From contig NZ_RBWU01000001.1 of the NCBI RefSeq assembly GCF_003634705.1, positions 868,001 to 932,000 on the forward strand: 64,000 bases of DNA, read 5' to 3'. A program made the position numbers and the translations under genes. Under the pieces are notes generated by a model. It searched no databases. It had not been told where the DNA came from and saw only the letters and a list, made by a program, of their open reading frames with translations. Within the stretch, counting starts at the first letter, position 1. The number at the start of each line of letters is the position of its first letter. This DNA is from Actinomadura pelletieri DSM 43383 (GTDB lineage Bacteria; Actinomycetota; Actinomycetes; Streptosporangiales; Streptosporangiaceae). This document shows, one piece after another, positions 25,578 through 34,252 of the stretch.

Positions 25578-25889
25578 TCATCGGCGTGCGACAGCTCCCC
25601 GCGTCCTCTGCACCTGGCGTGGCCGCTTCTCCCTTGCGCTCGCGGCAGAACGAGCCCGGACCGGCGCAGAACCCTGTGAGGCGGTCGTGGCGCGCTTCCT
25701 GTGGACGCCGGTCGGACGCAGGAACAAGCAGGGGTACAGCAGAAACCCGATCAGACCGGCCCCGACGAGCAGTGCCGACTGCCATATGACCTGGGCGAGC
25801 ATCGCAGTCACCCCACGTTCCGGGACGCGTTCTGCCATCGGGTTCGGATCAGCGATGGGGCCGGTAGAAAGCGGACAATAACTGACCAT
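25578..25889 (-). CDS. Possible small membrane protein
   Basis: 103 residues from an ATG with GGAACGGAAG just upstream. One clear hydrophobic segment (VIWQSALLVGAGLIGFLLYP) is followed by a basic C-terminus. It lies in the AT-richer gap between the HATPase trio and the XRE gene. The sequence has no recognised family, and the frame could be accidental. Confidence 0.35.
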   Translation of the reverse strand: MVSYCPLSTGPIADPNPMAERVPERGVTAMLAQVIWQSALLVGAGLIGFLLYPCLFLRPTGVHRKRATTASQGSAPVRARSAASAREKRPRQVQRTRGAVARR

Positions 25890-26063
25890 ACGCTTCCGTT
25901 CCACATATAAGGCTCCATCTGCCATTCTTCGGACTTTCGATAGCGGGGCAAGGGAACACTTGCCTGATTTGGCTCCCGGTCGCGCGATCCGAGGGATAGA
26001 ATGCTCACAGGAGAAGACGCGCGCTAGTTGTACGGGCATTTTTACTACCCCCCGGAGTGCCAC

Positions 26064-26867
26064 ATGAGTGCCGCCGACGATCTTCGCCCAGAGGACTCGT
26101 TCTGGAATCTGATCGCCGTCTACCTGCGAACAGAGCGTCTACGACGCGGGCTCTCGCAGTCCCAGGTCGCCGAGATCATTCAGGCCGACAAACAGCGAGT
26201 AGCAAACACAGAGGCCGGACGCCTCCACATGACCTCCGTCCAAGCCGAGCTACTTGACGAGGCTTGGGGTACTTTATTCCGAGTCCTCCGCAAGTACGCC
26301 GTCGCCCTCGGCCGCGACCAAGAATGGTGGAAGCAACTGGTCGACTTCGAGATGGACGCGTTGATCATCAAGCTTCACATCTCGAAGTACATCCCGGTCC
26401 CGTTCCAGACGGAGGCGTACGCACGGCATCTGCTGACAACCGTACGTGTCGTCCGAGATGTTGAGGCTGCCGTCCGGGAGCGACTGGCCCGGTCTAAGCT
26501 TCTGCTGGGCCAGCTCCCGAAGCTGGAACTCTGGGCCCTGATCGACGAGGAGGCTCTTGACCCACCAATCCCTGTCGAGGACAAGCGGGGGCAACTCCAA
26601 GCGCTTCTGGGCCTCACCGAACAGACCAGCGTGAGAATCATCCCGGCAAGAACCTGGCATGTTGGCTCAGACGGGAACTTCGAGCTGATCACCACATCAT
26701 CCGGGGCAAATGTGGGTTACATGTGGGCGCAGCTAGGGGGCAAACTGGTTCATGACGCCGTGGAAGTCAGGGAACTGGCCCTACGGTATGACCGAATTGG
26801 GGCCAAGGCCCTGACCGAAGAAAGCTCTCGAGAGCTGATAGCCCAAAGGTTGGAGCATCTCCGATGA
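26064..26867 (+). CDS. XRE regulator with DUF5753 (WhiJ-like)
   Basis: 267 residues. N-terminal helix-turn-helix (RTERLRRGLSQSQVAEIIQA, then DKQRVANTEAGRLHMT), then a DUF5753 domain (YIPVPFQTEAYARHLLTTVR, LLGLTEQTSVRIIPARTWHV, LVHDAVEVRELALRYDRI). In Streptomyces such proteins pair with a following DUF397 protein (WhiJ-type loci) to control development. Its stop overlaps the first DUF397 gene (ATGA). Confidence 0.92.
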   Translation: MSAADDLRPEDSFWNLIAVYLRTERLRRGLSQSQVAEIIQADKQRVANTEAGRLHMTSVQAELLDEAWGTLFRVLRKYAVALGRDQEWWKQLVDFEMDALIIKLHISKYIPVPFQTEAYARHLLTTVRVVRDVEAAVRERLARSKLLLGQLPKLELWALIDEEALDPPIPVEDKRGQLQALLGLTEQTSVRIIPARTWHVGSDGNFELITTSSGANVGYMWAQLGGKLVHDAVEVRELALRYDRIGAKALTEESSRELIAQRLEHLR

Positions 26868-27061
26868 ACATCGAGTGGCGCAAGAGCAGCAGGTCAGGCG
26901 GCGGCGGGGGCACCATGGGCGACTGTGTCGAACTGGCTTCCATGAACGGCAAGATCGGTATCCGCGACAGCAAGAGCCCCCACAGCGGTCACCTGATGGT
27001 TGGCCGCGTCGCCTTGCGTGACCTTGTCAACGAGATCAAGGCTGGCGACCTGGACCTCTAG
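26864..27061 (+). CDS. DUF397 protein, copy 1
   Basis: 65 residues. Canonical DUF397: W-R-K-S-S-R-S-G near the start, G-D-C-V-E-L-A in the middle, I-R-D-S-K, and a C-terminal helix LRDLVNEIKAGDLDL. The start overlaps the XRE stop by four bases, so it is translated with it. DUF397 proteins are small partners or antagonists of the adjacent XRE regulator. First of five tandem copies. Confidence 0.92.
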   Translation: MNIEWRKSSRSGGGGGTMGDCVELASMNGKIGIRDSKSPHSGHLMVGRVALRDLVNEIKAGDLDL

Positions 27062-27090
27062 TCCTCCTAGCAAGAGATGGAGCGTCTCTG

Positions 27091-27288
27091 GTGAACATCG
27101 AGTGGCGCAAGAGCAGCCGATCCGGCGCGGGCGGCGGGACCGCTGGCGACTGTGTCGAACTAGCTTCCTTGAACGGCAAGATCGGTATCCGCGACAGCAA
27201 GAACCCTCGCAAGGGCCACCTAACGGTTGGCCGTGATGTTCTGCGTGACCTGGTCAACGAGATCAAGACCGGCGACTTGGACCTGTAG
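27091..27288 (+). CDS. DUF397 protein, copy 2
   Basis: 65 residues, GTG start. Begins NIEWRKSSRSGAGGGTAGDC. Same length as copies 1, 3 and 4; the variable positions are in the Gly-rich loop (residues 12-17) and in IRDSKNPRKGHLTVG. Preceded by a 29-bp spacer with a purine-rich site. Confidence 0.9.
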   Translation: MNIEWRKSSRSGAGGGTAGDCVELASLNGKIGIRDSKNPRKGHLTVGRDVLRDLVNEIKTGDLDL

Positions 27289-27317
27289 CCCTGCCAGCAA
27301 AGGATGGAGCGTCCTCA

Positions 27318-27515
27318 GTGAACGTCGAGTGGCGCAAGAGCAGCAGGTCAGGCGGCGGCGGGGGCACCATGGGCGACTGTGTCGAACTGGCTTCCATGAA
27401 CGGCAAGATCGGTATTCGCGACAGCAAGAACCCCAATCACGGTCACCTGACGGTTGGTCGTGATGCCCTCCGTGACCTGGTCAACGAGATCAAGTCCGGC
27501 GACCTGGACCTGTAG
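27318..27515 (+). CDS. DUF397 protein, copy 3
   Basis: 65 residues, GTG start. The loop GGGGGTMGDCVELASMNGKI is identical to that of copy 1, pointing to recent gene conversion or duplication skipping copy 2; it ends LRDLVNEIKSGDLDL. Confidence 0.9.
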   Translation: MNVEWRKSSRSGGGGGTMGDCVELASMNGKIGIRDSKNPNHGHLTVGRDALRDLVNEIKSGDLDL

Positions 27516-27544
27516 CCCTTCCAGCAAAGGATGGAGCGTCCTCA

Positions 27545-27742
27545 ATGGGCGTCGAGTGGCGCAAGAGCAGCAAGTCAGGCACCACCGGCGGGACGTCCGG
27601 TGACTGTGTGGAGCTGGCCTTGCTGGGCGGTGTGATCAGCATTCGCGACAGCAAGAACCCTCGCAAGGGCCACCTGACGGTTGGCCGTGGCGCCCTGCGT
27701 GACCTCGTTAACGAGATCAAGTCCGGGGGCCTGGACCTGTAG
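27545..27742 (+). CDS. DUF397 protein, copy 4
   Basis: 65 residues, ATG start. The most changed N-terminal half: GVEWRKSSKSGTTGGTSGDC and LLGGVISIRDSKN instead of MNGKIGIRDSKN. The C-terminal half is still very close to copy 2 (NPRKGHLTVG), a mosaic pattern expected from recombination between copies. Confidence 0.9.
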   Translation: MGVEWRKSSKSGTTGGTSGDCVELALLGGVISIRDSKNPRKGHLTVGRGALRDLVNEIKSGGLDL

Positions 27743-27771
27743 CCCTGCCAGCAAAGGATGGAGCGTCCTCA

Positions 27772-27966
27772 GTGAACGTCGAGTGGCGCAAGAGCAGTAG
27801 ATCGGGCATGGGCGGGACGGCTGGTGACTGTGTCGAGCTGGCCTCGCTTGGCGGCAAGATCGGTATTCGCGACAGCAAGAACCCCCATCACGGTCACCTC
27901 GCCGTCTCTCGTGACACCTTCCGTGTCCTCATCACCCGAATCAAATCCAGCGACCTGAACCTCTAG
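27772..27966 (+). CDS. DUF397 protein, copy 5
   Basis: 64 residues, GTG start, one codon shorter in the Gly loop (SGMGGTAGDC). The C-terminus has diverged (SRDTFRVLITRIKSSDLNL). A hairpin terminator follows at 28016-28042, so this closes the operon. Confidence 0.9.
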   Translation: MNVEWRKSSRSGMGGTAGDCVELASLGGKIGIRDSKNPHHGHLAVSRDTFRVLITRIKSSDLNL

Positions 27967-28015
27967 GGCTGTGACGGCTCTTCGGGGCCGCCCCTCTGGT
28001 TCTCCGCGGGTTCCA

Positions 28016-28042
28016 GGCCCTTCGCTGAGGTGGCGAAGGGCC
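28016..28042. terminator. Terminator between DUF397 array and hisS operon
   Basis: Perfect 10-bp stem GGCCCTTCGC / GCGAAGGGCC with a 7-base loop, placed between two convergent operons. Likely bidirectional. Confidence 0.7.
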
Positions 28043-28055
28043 CGGAGCTGGCGGG

Positions 28056-28682
28056 TTACTCGTCCAGGTAGAGCAGGGCGGTGATGGTCTTCTTGCAGAT
28101 GTCGCAATGCATGGGGGCCTCCTCGGAGGCGAGGTCGCACTCGACGGTGGTGACCCGATCGATTACTCCGGATGCCGCCTCGGTGGCCCAGGCCTGAGCC
28201 CAGCGGCGGGTGTTGGCGGCGAGGTCATCCACGTAGCGTCCGGTCATCTCGTAGAAGGCGCGGACGCCGTGTTCCTTCATGTAGCGCCAGTTGAACTGGA
28301 GCGACAGAAGCGCGATGGGGAAGGGGTGCTCGACCAGGCCTCGGGCCCAGCGTTCGGAGACGTCGTCGATGTCCAGGCGCGCGGCGCGCTGGTCCAGGAT
28401 CTGCCACATGCCTTTCTGGTCGTACTCGGTGAGTACATCGTCGAGGAGCGTGCGGGCGTTGCCGAGGTTGCGGGCCTTGTCGTCGAACAGACCAGAAACG
28501 GTCCGGCTGAGCTGTTCGTCGGGCTTCTTACGCGCTTGGTCGATGGCCTGCTTGAGTTGGACGGCGTAGGCCGCTTCCCACGACAGGCATTCCCCGAAGG
28601 CCGACCATGGGTCGGGGAATCCCCTCTGCTGGATCGTCGCGAAGATGCGATCGCCTTGCACACCCATCCTGGCTCCCATCAT
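28056..28682 (-). CDS. Conserved hypothetical downstream of hisS
   Basis: 208 residues from MMGARMGVQGDRIFATIQQR, four bases after the hisS stop, so co-transcribed. Mostly helical with aromatic motifs (WSAFGECLSWEAAYAVQLKQ, FPIALLSLQFNWRYMKEHGV), and a C-terminal HCDICKK that could bind a metal. I do not recognise the family. Confidence 0.7.
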   Translation of the reverse strand: MMGARMGVQGDRIFATIQQRGFPDPWSAFGECLSWEAAYAVQLKQAIDQARKKPDEQLSRTVSGLFDDKARNLGNARTLLDDVLTEYDQKGMWQILDQRAARLDIDDVSERWARGLVEHPFPIALLSLQFNWRYMKEHGVRAFYEMTGRYVDDLAANTRRWAQAWATEAASGVIDRVTTVECDLASEEAPMHCDICKKTITALLYLDE

Positions 28683-28686
28683 GGAG

Positions 28687-30009
28687 TTACTCTGACGGCG
28701 CGCACCTCCCGGTGAGGTACGCGGCAAGCTCATCGGTCGGGACCTGAGCCTGTTCGCCGGTGTCCATGTCCCGTACCGTGATGACCCCCGCGTCCTTGTC
28801 GGCCGCCCCGTAGATCAGTGCGAATCGCGCCTTGCGGTCGGCCGCCCATTTGAGCTGCTTGGCCAGCTTGCGGCTGGCGGCCAGATACACCTCGGTCCGC
28901 AGGCCGACGTCCCGGAGACGCGCGGCGAAGCCCATGACCTCGGACGCGGTGTCCTCGGCGATCACCGTGGCGGCGACATCGATTCGGTGTTCGGCGCCGT
29001 CGTCGCTGCTGAGCAACCCGATGATGCGTTCGACGCCGAGGGAGCCGCCGCAGGCCGGGACGTCCGGACCGCCGAGTGCAGAGATCAGGCCGTCATAGCG
29101 GCCTCCGCTGGCGATCGATCCCGGCATTCCCTCGGCGACCACCTCGAAGATCACGCCGGTGTAGTAGTCAAGGCCCCGGACCAGGCTCGGGACGAACGCG
29201 ATCCGCTCGGCTCCTACCCTCGGTGACGCCAACTCCAGCAACTGGCCGATCTCGTCCAGTCCCGCGCGTCCGACTTCGCTGTCTTTCAACACGGTCTGCA
29301 TTCGTTCCACGGCATCGGCGGCTGTCAGGTCGCCCACCAGCGCAGTCGCGATGTCGGATTCCAGCGACCGGGCCTCCACCAACTCGGCCGACACCTTCTC
29401 CGGCGACAGCTTGTCGAGCTTGTCCAAGGTGATGAGCACGCCACCGCCGAGATCCGCCGGTATGCCATAGGCCTCCAGCAGTCCTGACAACGCCTGCCGC
29501 GAGTTCACCAGGACCCGATAGTTGCGCACGCCAACCGCGTCCAGCGCATCGGTGAGGGCGCACACCACCTCGGCGTCGGCGAGCGGCGACCCCGACCCGA
29601 CCACGTCCACATCGCACTGTGCGAATTCCCGGAACCGGCCCTTGCCCGGACGGTCGGCCCGCCACACAGGCCCCATCGCGTACCGCTTGTACGGTGTCGG
29701 AAGCTGTGAACCGTAACCGGCGACGACCCGCGCAAGCGGGACGGTCATGTCGTAGCGCAACGCCAGGTCGGCCTCTCCCGTGGCCTCATGCTCCCCACGG
29801 CGCAGGATCTTGAAGATCAGCTTGTCGCCCTCGTCGCCGTACTTGCCGGTCAGGGTCTCCAGCCGCTCGAAGGCGGGCGTCTGCAACGGCTCGAACCCAT
29901 ACCGCTCGAAGACCTCGCGAATTCGTGCGAACACGCGCTCGCGGGTGCGCAGCGCACCGGCGAGGAAGTCACGGGTGCCTGATGGGGGCTCGAACTGTCG
30001 TGACGCCAT
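28687..30009 (-). CDS. hisS: Histidyl-tRNA synthetase
   Basis: 440 residues starting MASRQFEPPSGTRDFLAGAL after a GGAG site. Class II aminoacyl-tRNA synthetase: motif 2 YAMGPVWRADRPGKGRFREF and AQCDVD, the histidine-binding RGLDYYTGVIFE, and motif 3 ACGGSLGVERIIGLL. The C-terminal anticodon-binding domain starts near residue 335 (VAATVIAEDTASEVMGFAAR). Charges tRNA-His in the cytoplasm. A longer upstream frame lacks a ribosome binding site. Confidence 0.97.
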   Translation of the reverse strand: MASRQFEPPSGTRDFLAGALRTRERVFARIREVFERYGFEPLQTPAFERLETLTGKYGDEGDKLIFKILRRGEHEATGEADLALRYDMTVPLARVVAGYGSQLPTPYKRYAMGPVWRADRPGKGRFREFAQCDVDVVGSGSPLADAEVVCALTDALDAVGVRNYRVLVNSRQALSGLLEAYGIPADLGGGVLITLDKLDKLSPEKVSAELVEARSLESDIATALVGDLTAADAVERMQTVLKDSEVGRAGLDEIGQLLELASPRVGAERIAFVPSLVRGLDYYTGVIFEVVAEGMPGSIASGGRYDGLISALGGPDVPACGGSLGVERIIGLLSSDDGAEHRIDVAATVIAEDTASEVMGFAARLRDVGLRTEVYLAASRKLAKQLKWAADRKARFALIYGAADKDAGVITVRDMDTGEQAQVPTDELAAYLTGRCAPSE

Positions 30010-30358
30010 GGCAACTCCTGACCAAGGTAACTGACTAACGCGACAAGACAAGTAATGGGAACAGGGCCGCATCCGGACGTTGAACGAACCAGAGGGCCAA
30101 CGCCCTCCGATGCTATCGGCCACCGTTGCGCTACGGATCGTCCTAGAAAACGCGCGTCAAGCTGGTCGGAAGCCCATCCCTGAGTCCCGCTTGGGCCCTA
30201 CGCCTTTGCTCGCGCGACGCGCACGGGTCCGGTCCGTCCCAGAGGGCGCACCCCGGGTGGTGCACCCGGGACCGCGCACCCAGGGCCGTGCACCCAGGGC
30301 CGTGCACTCAGGGCCGTGCACCCAGGGTGGTGTGTCCCTGGGCCGCACGCCCGGGCCG

Positions 30359-30450
30359 CACACCTGGGTCGCACACCTGGGTCGCACACCTGGGTCGCAC
30401 ACCTGGGTCGCACACCTGGGTCGCACACCTGGGTCGCACACCTGGGTCGC
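30359..30450. repeat. 13-bp tandem repeat inside the dnaX-like pseudogene tract
   Basis: Seven copies of a 13-bp unit (cacctgggtcgca), flanked on both sides (30240-30560) by degenerate 13-15-bp units such as gtgcacccagggcc. Because 13 is not a multiple of three, all three frames read the same 13-residue peptide cycle (HTWVAHLGRTPGS), which explains the long open frames here on both strands. Confidence 0.85.
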
Positions 30451-30645
30451 GCGCCCAGGGCCGCGCGCCCAGGGCCGCACACCCCGGCCGCACACCCCGG
30501 GTCGCAGATCCCGGGTCGCACCCCCGGGTCGCACCCCCGGGTCGCGCGCCCAGGGTGGTGTGTCCCAGGGCGGCTCGTCCCAAGACGCAACCGAAGGTGG
30601 CGGGTCCAGGGTGGTGTGTCCCAAGGCGCAACCCAAGGCGCGGCC

Positions 30646-31186
30646 GGTGTACACAACGGCGGAGAGCAACCCCCACCCAGGGGGCGACCCCACTCCGCCG
30701 CCGACCGCGCCGCCGACCGCGCCGACGGATCCGACCTGGTCGGGCGCCTCCCAACGGCGCAGCGCCTTCTCATCCACCACGGGCCGCCAGGTCGGCGTCG
30801 ATGCGGGTGAGGGTTCCGGTGGCGGAGTGCCGCAGCGCGGCGGTGGACAGTTCGACGGGCCAGCCGCGGCTCGCTCACCCCCCGGCACCGCGTCCAGCAC
30901 CTCGTCCACCGCCGCCGCGGCCCGCCCAGTGTCAACGCCCGTCCTACAACGGCGCCACCGAGACACGAGTCTGTGGATAACCGCCGCGCGGTGCCCGGTG
31001 GCGGCTCTCCCGCCCACGCAGCCCGCGGGTTCGGGACGGGCATTTCCGCTGTTCAGCGGTTTTCGTCGGACGTTGCCGAGCCTGTTAAGCAGAAGAGCCG
31101 CGCGACCTGGGTGGCCATGTCCGCAACTGGTGCCCCTAGACGGCAGGGTCCTGACGCTCGGGTTCGATGCGGAAGGACGCCGGGTG
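30646..31186 (+). pseudogene. Decayed partial copy of dnaX
   Basis: Two blocks match dnaX. Bases about 30646-30700 match 22902-22955 (linker end NGGEQPPP). Bases about 30933-31186 match about 22955-23245 and read SAVQRFSSDVAEPVKQKSRA and then LDGRVLTLGFDAEGRR. About 230 bp of unrelated sequence and several indels separate and disrupt them. There is no start, ATPase domain or stop, so it is not functional. The DnaA box of dnaX is preserved at 30972-30980. Confidence 0.85.
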
Positions 31187-31188
31187 GG

Positions 31189-32115
31189 TCAGGTTGTGCA
31201 GTGTTTGTCGGTGTCGCGGCGGACGGTGGCGCCGGTGAACTCCTCGACGATGGCGAGGTTCGGGGCGGAGTAGTTCGATGCGGTGATCTTGTCGGCGTCG
31301 GGGCTGCCGAGTTTGTCGGCGTAGGGGGCGGACTTGTCCAGCCAGTACGCCGTGCGTAGGAACTGGATCAGGACGAGTTCGCGCAGCTTCGGCTCGTTCT
31401 TGATCTTGGCCCAGTAGTCGGGGTGCTTGTCCTTGGCTGTCCGCAGGTAGAGCAGCAGGTAGCGGAGGTTGGTGGCCGCGATGTCGCGGGAGTTGCTCGC
31501 GCCGACTCCCTTGATGTACTCCTGCACCACGGTGGCGGCGGGCAGACCCATCAGTCCGGCGTTGAGTTCCGCCAGGACGCCCTGAAGTTTGTAGGTGCCC
31601 TGCTGGGAGTCGCGCAGATAGATGCCGTCCATGCTGTCGCTCAGTTTGTCGGTGATGAGCGGCAGGATCTCCCGGCGAGGGAAGCCGCCGTGCAGCGGGA
31701 CGGCGGTCGCCTGCTGTGAGGCGTTGATCCAGGACGCGATGTGCACGTCCCACCTCGTCCGGGCCGGGTCCAGGTCCCACATGTGGGTTTCCTCGTGGAT
31801 CGCGACCATCATCGACTCGGCGAAGCCTTCGAAGTTCCGCTTGTTCACGAACTGGTCCCAGTACTTGTCCTTCTCCTGGGCGATGGCGAGCTTCTCCCCG
31901 CTGGGCCAGCGGCGCCGGTACATCTCCTGCAGGGTCGGCATCCAGTTCGTGGCACTGAAGCGTGATTTGAGGTCGCTGATGTCGGCCGCCGGGGTCGAGG
32001 GTTCTTCGTAACAGAAGGGGGCCTTCGGCGTGGGTGCGGCGGCGGCCACGTGGCCGGGGAGCAGGGACAGGGCGACGGTGGCGGACAACAGTGTCAGACG
32101 GCCGGTACGTTTCAC
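31189..32115 (-). CDS. Secreted protein with HExxH motif
   Basis: 308 residues from a GTG at 32113-32115 with GAGG upstream. A signal peptide VKRTGRLTLLSATVALSLLP and GHVAAAAP ends in an A-x-A site. The motif MMVAIHEETHMWDLD near residue 105-120 is a zincin-type HExxH, followed by helices (LAELNAGLMGLPAATVVQEY). A metallopeptidase is plausible, but I do not recognise the family and the third zinc ligand is not obvious. It stands alone beside the dnaX-like fragment. Confidence 0.6.
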   Translation of the reverse strand: MKRTGRLTLLSATVALSLLPGHVAAAAPTPKAPFCYEEPSTPAADISDLKSRFSATNWMPTLQEMYRRRWPSGEKLAIAQEKDKYWDQFVNKRNFEGFAESMMVAIHEETHMWDLDPARTRWDVHIASWINASQQATAVPLHGGFPRREILPLITDKLSDSMDGIYLRDSQQGTYKLQGVLAELNAGLMGLPAATVVQEYIKGVGASNSRDIAATNLRYLLLYLRTAKDKHPDYWAKIKNEPKLRELVLIQFLRTAYWLDKSAPYADKLGSPDADKITASNYSAPNLAIVEEFTGATVRRDTDKHCTT

Positions 32116-32566
32116 GGGGACCTCGCTTCGGCGGTGGCCGTGCCGGTCGCGACCCGACATGGCGCGATTCGGGGATGGTATTTGGCTTCTACCTTTGTCG
32201 CCTCCGTTGACCGGCGAGAATAACAGTTGAATGGTCCTCGAAAGCGCAGCTCAGGACCGGTGTGTCTTACTTCGGAACGCTAAAATTTCGATTTTCGGAG
32301 AAGATCGTCTTTGCGTGTTCGGGAACCGGAATCGGACCCTTAGGGATGTGGCACGGGTGTGGTTCGGTGGCACGGATTCGGGGCGGGGGCGGCTGGGGAC
32401 GCCGGGCCCCCGGGTGGAGCGGAGGGACGTTCCGGTGAGTCGGCTCACCGGCGGGCGCACTTACCCCATGCTGGTGCGAACCCGTAGTCTCGGGGGACGG
32501 ACATCCGGTGGCTGGCGGAGTGCCAGAGAAAGGTCCGTGCGGGCGGCCGGAAGAGGGAGGTGCACC
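32116..32566. other. Intergenic region between divergent secreted-protein and ybaB genes
   Basis: About 450 bp. An AT-rich part near 32170-32300 probably holds promoters for both directions. I find no gene; the frame into ybaB has no start signal before 32567. Confidence 0.5.
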
Positions 32567-32974
32567 GTGGAACCCGGTGGTCAGTTGAACATGCAGGAAC
32601 TGCTCCAGCAGGCGCAGGCCATGCAGGAGCAGCTCTTCAGCGCGCAGCGTGAACTCGCGGAGGCGGAGGTGACGGGGACCGCGGGCGGCGGGCTCGTCAC
32701 CGCCACGGTCAACGGGCAGGGCGAGATCACCGGCCTGTCGATCGACCCGAAGGCCATCGACGTCGACGATCCGGCGGACACGGCGGAGACCATCGCCGAC
32801 CTCGTCCTGGCCGCGGTCCGTGACGCGGGACGTGCGGTGCAGGAGTTGCAGCAGGAGAAGATGGGCCCGCTCGCCCAGGGGCTGGGCGGCGGTGGCGGCA
32901 TTCCCGGCCTCGGCGGGCCCGGCGGTGGGTTGCCCGGCGGTTTCCCCGGGCTCGGCGGCGGTTCCGGGGCCTGA
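32567..32974 (+). CDS. YbaB/EbfC nucleoid-associated protein
   Basis: 135 residues, GTG start with GGGAGG. The family core [20 protein letters not shown], then the [20 protein letters not shown] strand region, is present. It binds DNA as a dimer and is encoded next to recR in most bacteria, as here. The C-terminal tail is Gly-rich ([20 protein letters not shown]), as in other actinomycetes. Confidence 0.93.
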   Translation: MEPGGQLNMQELLQQAQAMQEQLFSAQRELAEAEVTGTAGGGLVTATVNGQGEITGLSIDPKAIDVDDPADTAETIADLVLAAVRDAGRAVQELQQEKMGPLAQGLGGGGGIPGLGGPGGGLPGGFPGLGGGSGA

Positions 32975-33004
32975 GCGGACGAACGAACAGAAGGGAGGGG
33001 TCCG

Positions 33005-33604
33005 TTGTACGAAGGGGTGGTTCAGAACCTCATCGACGAGCTGGGCAGGCTGCCGGGCGTCGGTCCCAAGAGCGCGCAGCGGATCGCCTTCCACCTTCTC
33101 GCCGCCGACCCGGCCGACGTGGAGCGTCTCGGCAAGGCGCTCAAAGAGGTCAAGGACAAGGTCCGCTTCTGCAAAACATGCGGGAACGTCGCGGAAGAAG
33201 AGGAATGCCGGATCTGCCGTGACGCGCGCCGCGATCCCCATGTGATCTGTGTCGTGGAGGAGTCCAAGGACGTCGTCGCGATCGAGAAGACCCGCGAGTT
33301 CCGTGGCCGCTACCACGTCCTCGGCGGCGCGATCAGCCCGATCGAGGGCGTCGGCCCGGACGATCTGCGCATCCGCGAGCTGATGCAGCGCCTCGCCGAC
33401 GGGACGGTGACCGAGTTGATCCTCGCCACCGATCCCAACCTGGAAGGCGAGGCGACGGCGACATACTTGGCCCGGCTCGTCAAACCCATGGGGCTCACCG
33501 TCACCCGACTGGCCAGCGGCCTGCCGGTGGGTGGCGACCTGGAGTACGCCGACGAGGTGACGCTTGGCCGCGCATTCGAAGGACGGAGGCTGCTCGATGT
33601 CTGA
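33005..33604 (+). CDS. recR: Recombination mediator RecR
   Basis: 199 residues, TTG start after AAGGGAGGGG. Helix-hairpin-helix [17 protein letters not shown], zinc finger C-x2-C-x8-C-x2-C ([16 protein letters not shown]), TOPRIM domain ([40 protein letters not shown]) and the C-terminal [20 protein letters not shown]. Loads RecA at gaps with RecFO. Overlaps the next gene by eight bases. Confidence 0.97.
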   Translation: MYEGVVQNLIDELGRLPGVGPKSAQRIAFHLLAADPADVERLGKALKEVKDKVRFCKTCGNVAEEEECRICRDARRDPHVICVVEESKDVVAIEKTREFRGRYHVLGGAISPIEGVGPDDLRIRELMQRLADGTVTELILATDPNLEGEATATYLARLVKPMGLTVTRLASGLPVGGDLEYADEVTLGRAFEGRRLLDV

Positions 33605-34145
33605 AGCCAACAGCCCGCAGGACTGGAACACGCTGGCCGAGCGTGTGGCACGCCATGTCGAGAACTACCTGAACGGTCTGGAGGCGGTCGCGCGCGGGGA
33701 CGGTGGTCCGCACACCATCCCGTTGCTCCTCCTCGAGGTGTCGCAGGTGATCCTGGCGGGGGCGCAGCTCGGAGCCAGTGCCGACGTGATCCTTCCGGAC
33801 AACTGGGAGCCCGAGGTCGGTGACGATCCCGACCTCGACGCCGTCCGGCAGGGTTTGGCCGAGCGGCTGAGCGTGATGGACGAGTACATCGAGGTCTTCG
33901 ACCCGTACAAGGACACCGAGGCGACGTCGTACCGGCTGTCGGACGACCTTGTGGACGTCGCGAGCGACCTCGTCCACGGGCTGCGGCACTACCAGCAGGA
34001 CCGTCCCCTGGAGGCGCTCTGGTGGTGGCAGTACTCGTACTTCAACCACTGGGGCAACCACGCCGGTGCGGCCCTGCGCGCGCTGCACGCGTTCGTCGCG
34101 AACGCCCGCCTGGACGTCGCTCCCGAGGTCGCCGCCACCCCGTAA
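33597..34145 (+). CDS. DUF5063 domain-containing protein
   Basis: 182 residues. Helical protein ([20 protein letters not shown]) with the aromatic core [20 protein letters not shown]. This family follows recR in many actinobacteria; function unknown. The eight-base overlap with recR indicates coupled translation. Confidence 0.85.
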   Translation: MSEANSPQDWNTLAERVARHVENYLNGLEAVARGDGGPHTIPLLLLEVSQVILAGAQLGASADVILPDNWEPEVGDDPDLDAVRQGLAERLSVMDEYIEVFDPYKDTEATSYRLSDDLVDVASDLVHGLRHYQQDRPLEALWWWQYSYFNHWGNHAGAALRALHAFVANARLDVAPEVAATP

Positions 34146-34252
34146 CGGCCTGCCGGAGCGTCCGGCTGACCCGTTCTGACGGCGGGATGCGGGCATGGGC
34201 GACGACGCCCACTGGCGGGCGTGCTTTCGTCCGCTCCGGAGGAGCTTGTGGT

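Larger units (their letters stand above)
26864..27966. repeat. Five-copy tandem array of DUF397 genes, 227-bp period
   Basis: Starts at 26864, 27091, 27318, 27545 and 27772 are exactly 227 bp apart: 198 bp of coding plus a 29-bp spacer carrying the ribosome binding site (GGATGGAGCG). Copies 1 and 3 are nearly identical in the first 45 codons; copies 4 and 5 have diverged. All five remain open, so selection probably keeps them. Confidence 0.95.

Noticed and set aside
30359..30450. CRISPR-like array
   Set aside because: Units are directly adjacent without unique spacers; a simple tandem repeat. The same holds for 61573-61720.
30080..31273. 397-codon plus-strand frame with HTWVAHLGRTPG repeats
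   Set aside because: Produced by the 13-bp repeat and the dnaX fragment; no start signal, and it runs into the antisense of the next gene.
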